Origin: Chamaea fasciata
Taxonomy: Eukaryota; Chordata; Aves; Passeriformes; Sylviidae
DNA: 64,000 nucleotides
Reading direction: 5' to 3'
NCBI GenBank assembly: GCA_029207755.1
Contig: JARCOQ010000004.1
Location: forward strand, 34,782,060-34,846,059
In this document: piece after piece, positions 49,048 through 61,100 of the stretch
Numbering within the stretch: the first letter of the stretch is position 1
Layout: each line of letters starts with the position of its first letter
The notes under the pieces: model-generated
The model's input: the letters and a program-made list of their open reading frames with translations, nothing else
Told to the model about the DNA's origin: nothing
Database searches by the model: none
Position numbers and translations under genes: made by a program

Positions 49048-52000
49048 ATATAGCCTGATGATTCATTCACTAGATGCTCTCTCCCTTCTGAGTAATGACT
49101 GAATCATAGCAGATGCCAAGGGTGGAAAACACTTGTCAGAAGACTCTGTGACTATGTTTACTGCTGTCCTTGTATCCTAACTTTGTGTTCTCCCATTCTA
49201 AGGTATGTCAGGCCTTCAAGCATTATTAGTAGGTCTGTTTTGTCATTCATGTCAGCTATAACAGCAAGGAAATAATTGATTTAGGATAAAGTTTATTAAA
49301 AGGGAAATTAAATGACCTCTCAAAGTTTGCAAATATATGTCCAAATTTCTAAAATCCAGAGCTGTTTTCTGCGGGAGGATAGGTCACACCACGAGCCTGA
49401 CCCAGCAATAATCAGGGATTTCTTGTGGAGCTTTTCTTCCATGTCTTTCATTTTTCTGTCCATCACTGAAACACTATGTAAGAGAGAACTCTTCCACATT
49501 ATGGAATTTCTTATGCCTTGTCTAAGACATTGGCTGTGTAAAGGTTTTTTTGAAAGTTTGGGGAAGTTTTTGAGTTACAGGTAATTTCCCTTGTTTATAT
49601 TTTGTACATTTCTTAATCTGTGAGGGTCTGGATAGTAATGAAAGTGAGAGAAGAATAATGAAATATTAATTATTTTATGCTAATATAGGAATCATTCTTC
49701 AGGTGAGAAAATTGCTGTATGAAGATTTGTGATCATGGTAGTGGTTAGATTTTTGTAACATAAGGATGTGCTAGCTAAGATGAAATGAAATGCTGTTTCA
49801 GACTTTTATTAGCTGTAGCATATAGATCAGCAAATAATAAGATTCAGATAACTGGGGTTTTTTAGGATTTCTCCATTTCTCTTCATATGTGTCTTTTGGG
49901 GATGAATAATACAGTCGTTTCTTAAAATCCTTTAAGTATTCTTCACCCTTTCAGCATCTTTGGGAACTAACTACACTGCATTCCAAAGCATGAATGAGTC
50001 CATGTCATGCAAAATTGCTATTAGAGTATAGGTTTTACATATCACACATTTTGAAATCTTCTCTTGTGTGTGAATTTTCTCTTATAAGAGCTCTTTGTTA
50101 GTCATTGAGTGGCTGTTTTAAAACATGAACTGAAGACCTTTTTTTTTGTTTGACTTTTCCCCCATGCTTCTCTCTGTTTATGGATTGTACACCCCATGTT
50201 TTTAAAACTTACTATGTGAAGCTTTCTACACAGTAAATAGGTGCAGATAGCTATCTTACCAACTTTACTCCAAGTTAAAGAAAACTTTCTCCTCCTCTTT
50301 CTCTGTATTGTTTCTTCCATTAGCAATTCTTTCCCATTTGCTGAGTAATACAGAAGTGAACTGGCTTATGGTTATTTTACTTCCTCATTTGGGTATTGGG
50401 ATAATTAATTGTGTCGTTTGTAATCCCAATACTGGGATGGTGCTGGCAAATTCTTTGGGTGGTAATGACATGTTCTTTTAAATTGCCATCTTAAGAGCTA
50501 GGGCCAAATCCTGATGCAGTAGCTCAGATTTTATTCTGCCTTATAATTACTGAGCATCTTCATGAAGGTTTTCATAACTAGAGGGACAAGAAAACTGAAA
50601 GCAGGTTGTCTGCCCACAAGCTAATGCATATGAAGATGAAGGAACAGACTTGGAGGACTCATTTCTATCCCTGTCCCAAAATTTCTGCCTTCTGCTCCTC
50701 ACCTGCAGTGTTTTGTGCTCAGCTCTCTATACACCTTATCATGTCTTCCCTTACCATGAGAATGGATCCAAAATACGTTAACTGCCATGTTTTGTCCACA
50801 CCTTTTCTTTGTTCACTGGTTGCAGATTGATCTTATGTTGCAAATATATTTCCCCTTCTCCATATGGGTCGGATTATGATGAGGACAAAGGAACAACACA
50901 CCAAACACCAGAAGCCATGCTGGAGTTGCTGACAATGAACATCTTTTTTGGTTTGCTTCACAAAAAGAGGGGGTATGAAATTACAGATCTACATATACTT
51001 TTACACAAATGAATGTCTGGTTTTGCATCTATATTATCTTTAAAAGAAAAATCCTTCTGCAGAGGTTATAAAATAGGCTAAGATTTATTTACCTAAGAGA
51101 TAAGTAATTTTATTGCTTGCAAGGTTATTTATGACATTAGCAAAGACAAACAGGAGGACGGATAATAAAGGAAAGATGACATTTGCTGTGAATGCCCAAG
51201 AGAAAATGTCCATAAACTATGAGTTTAGGAAGTGCCAAGTGGATTACTTTCCCCATTTTCATTTCTAGAAGTGGAGTTAGAGGTTCATTAACTTTTGAGG
51301 GTAAGACCAGCATATGCTACACTATTTTTGTTCACAATCTGAGAAAATTAATGACAAATAACAGTATTAATTCAATAACCTAGGCAAGTTGCACAGCCTT
51401 AATGATGAACTCATGATGGAGTATATCACTGAATTTGCTTCTCACAGCTGCGTCTCCTGAATTTGTACAAGAACACAGTCTTGCTGGACTGGGACAGGGC
51501 AGAGCTAGGAACATGTAGGTCAAAAAGAAAGATCAGAATGTACTTGCTGACACTGCATAGGACATGAGTTTCTTGGAAAGCAATGAGCTAAGTACAATTT
51601 TGGTAAGATTCCAAACACACTTCAGGGTGTAGCTAATGATATTTTTTTGTCCTTTTTTTGGAACTTGAGTTTTTTTAGTTTCTAGGTTTCAAGCTTTTCT
51701 CACAAAACAAGGTGGTTAGAAAGTTACTGCCAAACAAAACTCGAAAACTACTGTGAGATTCAAGTTGTCTCACTCCAGGGACTGGAGCTTTTCTGGAAGT
51801 ACTAGAAAGCACATGATGAAATCACACCCTTTGGTACAACTTGATAGAGAAAGAGGAGTAATCCTCCCAATGAGAGACCCTGGTGCCGGGTTAGCACATA
51901 ACTGGCTCCACCATCACAGATTTGAAAGCGTGTGTGGTGCATTCTACTGGTTCTCTTTATCCCTTTAGTCTCCTTCACACCTTTCTTCTTCAAACATTGA

Positions 52001-52823
52001 GTTATGTTGTCTGTTGCTTTTTTCACCATGTTGTGGTGCAACACAAGGGTTAGAGCAGCACTGGAAGGCAAGGGGAGCTTGTTACACACTCAGATAAAAA
52101 TTGGTAGGCGTGCTAGGCAGGACAAAAATCTTGCTGATATTTGAGTTTTTCACAGGTAGGAGGACTTCTCTTAGGAATAAACTGGGCCTCACCAGAAAGA
52201 GACAGCTCGTGGATGACCCAGCTCTGGGCAGCTGTAGTGGCATTGTCCCCAGGTGTTTGTAAATCATCTCAGTGAAGGATGCTGATTAACCATCAAAGCA
52301 ATTTGGAATGAAGATTGCCAAATTTTTTTATACTAATTAAAACTCGGTATTGCTAAGGACCCAAGCTGAAGCTGCTAGCACAGAGCACCTCTATTTTCTG
52401 CATAAAATGAGCAAGGCCAGGTTTAGGGGCAGTTGAAAGAGAAAACTGGCTTAGGTTTAGATAGGAAAAGCAAAATAAGCAAATACAAATTGTTTGCCAA
52501 TTGCCATTATTATGAGAAAATCAACACTGGTGAGAAATATAATTACTGTTTTATTTTATTTTATTTGGAAATGAAAATAGCAGAAAAAGGTGCCAAGATA
52601 TATTCTAAGAAAACAAGATAAGGCTAGCCCAGCTTCTTTTATTTTCTCATTTAAAAAAAATCAGTATTTTCAACTCTAGGCATTCAAATAAAATTACTAG
52701 AAGAGGATTTTCTAAAAATGAATAAGTTTGAAGATGATTTGTATGCATGTGTCTATCAGTGTAAATATCAGGCTTGTGATATCAGAGTTCATTCCAGTTA
52801 TGTTTTCATATCTTCCTCAGCAA

Positions 52824-52885
52824 TGTATTAGCTGTTTACTTCTTTTTATTTCACTGTATTAGCTGTATACTTATTTTTATTTCAC
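52824..52885 (+). repeat. 31-bp tandem duplication
   Basis: Two adjacent 31-bp units beginning TGTATTAGCTGT and ending TTTTTATTTCAC, differing at two positions (GTTTACTTC versus GTATACTTA). Confidence 0.9.
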
Positions 52886-53368
52886 TGGAGATTCTCTTGT
52901 TATCAATTGACTTGAAAAAAGTGATCTTTAATGTTCAGATATGAATGCAATCAAAAATCAAGTCTCAGAATAGTGTTCTGTGCTCTGATAACAAAATAGT
53001 AATTTAAATTAGAACTTATATATTTTGTTTTTTAGGTTTGGGTTATTTTGTCTGGTTGGTTGGGTGGGTTTGGATTTTTTATTTAATTTTAGGGGTTTTG
53101 GTTTGGTTCCTTTTTTTTTTCTCCCATTAACTTTTAACATTTTAGGAAATTATGGATTCCATAAGGTGCATCTGTCTTACATGATTATACCTAAGACAAA
53201 AAAATCTCCACATCTGTATTCCAGACGAGAAGCTGTCTCTTCCATCGTGCTTGTTTAAGCAGCAAAGTCTAGCCTGCTCATGCCACCCTGCTCCCACCAG
53301 CACTGACCTATTTGCCTGGCAGACTACTAAGAGTTACAGCACCTAACTATTTCTGATTTCTCCTCCAG

Positions 53369-53414
53369 GCAGTGGAACGAGTTTGTGGTGGATCACTTCC
53401 TCACCAACTGAAAG
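53369..53414 (+). other. Possible 46-bp exon flanked by splice-like signals
   Basis: A pyrimidine tract and AG (tttctcctccag) end at 53368. GTAAGAATT begins at 53415, after GAAAG, and is a good donor match. The 46 bp between are open in two of three frames and moderately GC-rich. The ERVL-like solo LTR inserted 11 bp downstream of the would-be donor. Short chance pairings of splice signals are common, so this is only a candidate, more likely non-coding if real. Confidence 0.2.
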
Positions 53415-53425
53415 GTAAGAATTAG

Positions 53426-54255
53426 ACAAGTGTCTTGGTTTTGGGAAGACAGGTATCTGCCAGGTATAAGCTGGAGTTTCCTTTGGAACGGAGAGTGTAA
53501 ACCTCCCCCCCCCCCCCCCCCCCCCGTTTTTTTTTATACCCAATTATAAATTTACAATCTGAGGCTCTTAGGCAAAGATTTGGGAAATAGGAATAGCAGT
53601 TCTTTACTAGTACGTATTACAAAGCAAACAAACACACACACAAAAAAAGAAAACAAACAACTACAGCATTAATAACAAACGAAAACAGTACCAAGAACCT
53701 TGAGGGCTTTGTTTCACAAAACCCAGGGCAGTTTGGTTTCGGTGTCCCTGCAGGATCCTCAGAGCACCAAGCTGAAAGAGTGGAAAGTCCCGGGCTGGTA
53801 GCTGGGATGGCAGGGTGTCCCGGCAGGCAGGGGCAGGATGTCCCAGCAGGCAGGGGGTGCAGGGTCACACTGTAGCAAGAGGAGCAGCGCCGAAAAAGCT
53901 GAAGGTGAGGCAGGGCTGGCCCAGCTCCCGCGAGTGGCAGAGAAAACTCAGGATTCAGGCTGAACCGGTGATAGTAGATTTCCCAGGACTGGATCCCTTT
54001 GGCCACAGTGAAACTCTTCTAGCCAGCAACAGCCCAGCTGCCCAGCCGTTCTCTCTCCCCAAATGCTGAAAAAAGGAACCACCCACAGCTGCCTCAAGCT
54101 CTGTCTTTTACCTGCGTTGTCTCCCCCTTCCAACTTTGTCCACGTCTTTGTTTTGGTTAAGTACTCTCAAGTATCCAACACTTGGTCTCCTTGGTAACTT
54201 ATGGGGAAAAAATTCTTTAGAGAAAGAAGGAACAAACCTAACCTCCAACAACAAG
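53426..54255 (-). mobile_element. Solo LTR of the ERVL-like family, TSD ACAAG
   Basis: The LTR spans 53431-54250 (820 bp), the same family and orientation as the provirus at 20039-26617. It is flanked by ACAAG on both sides (53426-53430 and 54251-54255). It contains a C21 run (53505-53525) where the proviral LTRs have C7-C8. No internal sequence remains. Confidence 0.93.
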
Positions 54256-54592
54256 TCTTATCATCTTTGAAGGCTCATGAGGGTCTGATAATGGATTCTT
54301 TGCCCTGTGCTTGGACTGTGCCCTTTTGCAATCACATTTAGTTTGTCCTGCTTCTTCTCCTTTAAAAAACAGTACAGCCCAAGACAGAGGAGCTCTTGCT
54401 TAATGGCGATGACATTGCCAAATTTTTAAAATGTTGTTGTTCAGTGTTTTTGTTTCTGAGAAGTTGTGGGAAGTTCAGTCTTGTGTGATATCAAGACAAT
54501 TGCTATAAACAGCTGCTCTCAATCACCAAGGCAACCAAGGCATTGAAAGAGTATGTCAGGGCTGACATAAGAAGAATCAGAAAAACAAGAAA

Positions 54593-54640
<48 letters not shown>

Positions 54641-54692
54641 AATAATAATAATAATACCAACAACAACAACAATAATAATATCATCATCATCA
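54593..54692 (+). repeat. Compound trinucleotide array (ATT)n(AAT)n(CAA)n(AAT)n(CAT)n
   Basis: About fifteen ATT units (54593-54637) switch to AAT units (54638-54656), then CAA, AAT and CAT blocks. The ATT/AAT junction makes a near-perfect inverted repeat. The poly-Leu, poly-Ile and poly-Asn frames here are translated satellite. Confidence 0.97.
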
Positions 54693-55068
54693 ACAATCAT
54701 GATAATAAGGTGGGGGAGGGGGCTGGGGAAGGGAAATCCGGCATTGGTTACGTAAACACAACTCAGCTTCTGTTCAGTAAGCTCTCTGTTCAAGCTCATT
54801 ACACAACACGTCTAGAAGGGGTTTTCATAGTTCTTTCCTGGCTTCTCCACTCTGATTTCCTATTTACAGTAAGTTAGGAACAAAACCTGTCAGAATAGCT
54901 GGAAAGCTGGACCCGGGCTGCAGGGGAGCTCCTGCCAGAGCAAGTATTGCAGGATTTAGATCCAGAGATGTCCTGGCATTTTCCCAGTCTTTAACAATAA
55001 ACACAATATTTTCCCTCCAGCTGCGTTCCTACTCCTGCAGTCAAAGTGTTTTCCCAGACAGAATACTT

Positions 55069-55113
<45 letters not shown>

Positions 55114-58100
55114 TTGTGCCATTTAAAGGCCTATTAGTTTTAATGCACCTTTTTGTTTTTTCAATATATTTCCTTATTTCTAAATTAAACTCATCAAAAC
55201 TAATAATTTAATCACGTAGCTTTTAGAAACTTTTCAAACATACGGATTGAGTACATGTAAAAGAAAAAGAAGTGAGAAAATATATGTGAAGGGTTGCTTT
55301 GCAATTTATTAAGCAAAAATTATTTATACTGTCCATACCATTAGAGAGCACATAATAAAGTATGAGGAAATGTAAATCTGTGAAGTTTACATCTAAAATT
55401 TCCTTTACACATACCAAAGAAGCTGAAATGGTTAATAGCTATAAGAACCTCTTCAATAATAGATGCATCCATCAAATCTGTTTTCAGTGTTTATCCAAGT
55501 GACATGTACGTATATAAACCTAGGAAACCAGGAAATTTAACATGCAGTCTTTTATTCTGACTTCTAAATCCTGTGTTCTACCATATTAGCTTAAATGGGC
55601 ATTTAAAAATATACCTCTACATAAAATAAATTGAAGAACAAATTTATTTTGCAAGGAAATAAGTTTTAGTTTTGAGCCTTCAGAGAGTTGTTTATAATAC
55701 TCTTAAATGGAAGAATAAGCAAAGCATTTTAAAAGTGGAAAATAAATTGATGGTCTCTTTTTTTATTTGCTGAAAAACATCTTTTTTGTAATCTTAAAAT
55801 GAAATTTTAAGCTTTTTCCTGTCAAGTTACTTGATGTCGTACTTTAGGCTAGAATGTGTTGCTGACTATAGCAATTGCCTGGTCTTCCATTATTAAAAGA
55901 AAAAAAAACCCAAAAAAACCCACAACACAATGCCTTTAAAAAAGTATTTTAAAGGAAATAATTTGTGTAGCCCTACCTACCAAAGTATCACTTCCCAAGT
56001 GCTCCCTGTGTGTTACATTCACATGAAATCTCATTGAAATCCAGAATTATCTGAGGCTTTCCTTAACACTTTATGGTCATGCCACAAGATGTGGGAGATG
56101 GAAAGTATGTGGAATATATTCCTATTTAAACCTTGCACAGTTTTGGAACCCTGAAGACTACTGAGATCATAGTGAACAAAAGTAGACAAGGTGAAGGTGA
56201 GAAAGTGTTCTTCAAAATTCTTAATATATTATTATGAAGAGAAAAACAAGATCATCAAGACAATTTTCAGATACTACGTCTCCTGCAAGGCAGAAAGAGA
56301 CTAAGACTCTCATGGCAGAATAATTACTCTGAATTCACAAGCAAAAATGTATGCTTGGTAGAAATTATTAAGGTGAAACTTTTGGTAGTTGTTTGATGTA
56401 GCTTACAGCTGCAGCAGTTAGATTGGATAATGACATTTTAACTGCATCTGTCTATAAGTGTTGCTTATAAATGTACTCTCAAGACACCTGGAGCAAACTC
56501 AGAGAGCAAATTATGGGGTTTTAGTTCTAACTTATTGCTACTTGTGCATATTTATTTACTCCAATGCACACAGGATACTCTCAGTAAGTGAGACTTAGGC
56601 GAGTTTTTTTTTGTTGAAAAGAAGGTTTCCAGTGGATAGGATAAATATTACATAGTTCTCAGAGTTCTCATTTACTCCAAGAATAAATCAAAGGAGAAGA
56701 TGGGCACCAGTGTGTCCCTACTAAATGGAAGACTACAACTACAGTTTTTGTTAGGTTAAAAAGGCAAAGTCAGATTTGTTTAAAGAGTTAACCATAACTA
56801 AACTTTCCTCGTGCATTTCCTCTGTCTTTCTCTTTCATACCGGGGCAATGCACACTCCACTCATGGCTTGAAAGAAAAAAACAGCAAAACATTATATTAG
56901 AAACATAACAGTATCCTTGTAAATCATAAGATTTCGTTGTTATCTCTTCTATGACCACTGTTTTAGGTCACTCAATAGGAAATTGCAGCACTTTGAGAAA
57001 ACAGGTTACATGAACACAGGGCATACTGGAGATTCGCTTTCCTTGCTTCAGCAGCCTCCTCTAAAGTAAACATAGGAGTGTTTCTCTGCATAGGAGTGTC
57101 TGAGGCCTGCAGGAAAATGTGGGTTCAGATAAAGGGTCTTCAAAGTGGCAATCCTCTGTGTTGCCTATGCCTCTAATGACCTACTTTTCTCTATCCAAGT
57201 GCTAAGCTGGCAGTGGTGGGCACCGCTGGTGCCCTTCCAGAGTGACAGGACAAATAGTCCACTGGTGAGAGCATCAGTTGCTTTTAGAGAGCAATGGAAA
57301 TTAGAGCAGGGTCTATTAGGAGACGATGTGGTTGTCATGAAACTAAATACAGGCTATCTGGCAAGACTTTCAGCTTACTGGAACACACAGGGACTTACAG
57401 GACAAAACTGCATATAGTATATTTTTCAGTAGTGTAGCATATTTTGCTGTAAAACCCAAATTCTCTTAATGTTATCTAATATATTATTAATGAACTAAAG
57501 AAGTTCCTGTGAACCTGTCAGAGTCTGTGCAAAATGAATCTGTAGGCTCAATGACATAACCAGCATCCTGTCAGTCTGCCACCTATCAGACATGCAAAGC
57601 AGTTGAGAGTGCACTGCTTGTACCGTGCTGGATCTGTGAAGATGCAAACCCAATGGAGCATTCTGCAGTTTTGCATGCAGACCTCTAAGACTTGGAGTAA
57701 AGACATCATGAAGTGAAACACAAGAATGCACTCAGATAATTTATCTTTAGTCAGTTGTATAAGCTGTGTCCCTTAATTTTAACAGTGTACCTACCCTACA
57801 GGATGGTTCATTCCTTTCACTTTAGAAGTAAGAGTTTAAATTTCATACCTGGCATTCATGTAAACTTTTTAGCAATTTCCTCCTATATGTTCTATGATAT
57901 TGAGAAGGCTGATGCCACAATTGAATGACTGTTCTCCATGATTTAAGAGAGAATTTTCCTCTTAAAACCTTTCCTCTAAAAAGAATTAAAAGAAAAGAAG
58001 TCTTTGAAATACTTTTTTGATCAACTGAAAGAAATACATGTCAATTTTACAATAAATAAAACAGTGCATGAAAAATCATACCTGATTAAAAACCATTATA

Positions 58101-61100
58101 TTTATGCTCCTCTGTATCCTAATCATGAGATGACGGGTTGAAAGACACCAGCAGTATGTCATCACTGCCAGATTCTACATCTGTATCTTTGATTTATTTG
58201 ACAGACATGTAACATCCAAACTATCTAGGCGAATTGCCAATGACTGTTTAGATGTTTGTGGGGGAACACACAATGTTCTTTACAGATCTGTATCCAGTCA
58301 TTCCCCCAGAATTGCCTTTTTCTGCTTGTCTTTGTTTGGGTTGACCTTGTGTGGATTGAGACAAGTACTACTCTATTTGGTATTTTTTCCATAAAAGGAA
58401 GGTAACTGGGAAAGTTGAAAATTTCTTTTTCTGCAGCTATACTGACGCAGCAGTCATGAATCAGTGCTAGATGAACTCAGTTAAAGAGCCAAAAGTAATT
58501 AAAATCTGTGAACTACAAGGAAATCAACAGAATGGAAGAATTTTCATCCTTTTAGCTTGGTAAACATAGTCAGTGAGCCACAAATCCTACTTTTGATGAT
58601 CATTTTTGCCTTTTCTATATACTGTGTTTATGTAATATAATCCCCTCAAAAAAAAAAAAAAAAAAAGAAAGAAAAAAAGTTAGGTATATGTACTATCATG
58701 TAGAAGCAAATTGTACGTTCACAAAAAAAAAAAGTTCAGAACTGAGCTTGTCATAATCCATATAAGCACACAAGATGTGAAAAGGCTGAGTCTATTATTT
58801 CTATTTCTTTAATAAGACCAATTGCTTATATGCTATTTATTTAAATAATCACAACCATCTTCCCCCGCCCTTGCTTTTTCCTTTTGAAGAGAAACAACTC
58901 CTAGAAATAACTAGTGTCAGCTGTGAATTCTGGAGGAGAAGCCAAGAATATAAAACCCATGCATGTGTGGACAGATCTGACCCTCACCAGGAACATGGAA
59001 ACACGGTCTCTCTTCCCCGTTCCGGACAGCCTGTTGTCAGCAGCACCTTTTAGAGACAGGAGCTAAGGGACTTTTAGACCAGGAGCCAAGGGACTGATTT
59101 TCCCTGCAGCTGCTCCTGAGGGTCAGACAACTCTTACTGAGGATGAGGCTGCACTTCCGCTATCCCTGCTCAGAGGGGATGGTGCCTGGATCCTACTGAT
59201 GAGACCCAGCATTCCCACAGCACCCCTGTTAAGGTGGTTGCCCATGTTTACATCGCTCAGTGTGGAGGGTTCTTTGCTCACCCACGACATTCAAACCTTG
59301 CTGAGTGACATAGGACTAAACCTAAAGCAAACAGATGGCACCCCTTGCCTCTGAGGAAATTAGGTAGAGGCACCACGACAAGTTTTCTTGCTATGCAACG
59401 CTGGCTATGTCCATGGCACACACGGCTTCCACTCACAAATCCCAGTAGCTTTTGATTTTCAGCATGCTCCACTGCTCTTAGGTTTTTTCAACTCTTTGTC
59501 TTCTTGTAACAATGGCAGCCTTAAGGCTTCTCGGAGATCTGGGTTACAATTTATGAATGTGAAACCTTTTAAAGGTCACAAGATTGCTTGCTCCTCCTGT
59601 CAACAACTTGCCTTGCAAGAGGGCTGGAGAAAAGTGTTTGGTTCGGTTCCTGGGTACAATTCAGAGCACCATAGAATAATCCAGTAACAGCATTTTGAAA
59701 CCCCTTTCTAAAACTGTCACCATGTTTAGAAAGATCTATGGGCTGTAGAAGAAGAACATCTTATAAAGCTGGAAAACAAAACAGAACATCCAAGTCTAAA
59801 CTGTCCTTGTCTGAACCAGACAGATCTCTGTTTCATGTAATTTTCATGTAATCAGTCAACAGATCTCTGGATCACATAAACCAAAGCTGTTCCTTACCCA
59901 CAGTCCCTTTTGTCCATATCTGCCTGTGTTTGGGGCTGTGCATGTTATCTCTGTGGACTCACTCAGGTGGTGGAGGTAGATGCATGTTGATGGGGAATTT
60001 GCTCTGTCAGAGGTTCCTGAAGGGCTTCTCAGTGCTTTCAGCAAGGGACTTTCCTGTTGCAATGCACTTAAAAATTGCAGATTGCAGTACCGAGCTAAAA
60101 ATATCTGTGTGTTCGTCAGAGGTGAGATGTCTGGCTTCTGTCTTGGTGGCTGCTTGGACACTCTGGGTGGAGGTGCCAGTTGCCAGTTGCAAAATTTGTG
60201 TTTCTTTCTTCCCCCTGCACTGCTCTTTAATTGTAATAATAGCATCTGCTCACTTTGAGCAAAGAGTAAAAGAATGATTTGTTGGAGTATTTTGTATTTA
60301 TCAGCTAGCTGCCAAGAGATTAAGGCTCAGCACAGCAAAGCTTGCCTTTTGCAGTAGCAAATAAAATGTTGCTTGTACTCTCTTTCAACCCTAGACATGC
60401 TCTCAAGTGTAATATTTCTTGTTTCTTCTGGTTGTGCCAGAAACCTAGTTAGTATTCAGTTGGGCAAAGTCATAGCAGAGTATCAAATATATGCCAAATA
60501 AATTAATGTAATTTAAAATTACTTTCTAATTGCATATGGGAAGCAAAAAACTCTAAGCACAATTGCAGGGTAGTATAGCCTTCATTAGAACAGTGTTTCC
60601 CTGTGTTAGCTATATGAAAAGGCTGGTTATAAACCTTTTTGAAAGCTTAATTTGTTTGTGGTTTGTTGTACTTCAGTTTTTTGGGATTTTTTGGGGGTGG
60701 AGGGGTAATTGTGAGGTAGGATCTGTTATCTCCCAGGTAAAAACATACAAGTTCATTGCAGCATACTCTAATATTAGTGGTTCCTCTGAATGCTTTAAAC
60801 CTGTGATAAAATCACCTTCAAGGTAAATGAATTTGCATTCATTGTGAAATAATTAATGATAATAATCCTGAAATACCCTAAAATAGTTCCCATATTGCAA
60901 CTGCTTATTTAGTACTTCATACCATAGACAAAAAGTGAGTTTTACAGAAGGAATTCCAAAGTCTATCTAGTCAGTACTCCTAGGTTTTTGTTCCATAAAA
61001 TATCATTGGGGGAGAAAGACTATAGTGTGTTTTCAAGCCTATTCTGGGAAGGTATTTTAGGTAAAAAAGTTGAAAAGTTGGATGAAATGGGTTCTCTTTG

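Larger units (their letters stand above)
46266..53368. other. Long gene-free stretch, about 7.1 kb
   Basis: No CR1, LTR, RNA gene or credible coding exon recognised. The open frames (for example 46560-46772, 47607-47930, 49312-49584 and 51802-52089) are isolated and domain-free. Two small tandem duplications are listed separately. T/G-rich DNA occurs at about 53020-53125. Confidence 0.5.
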
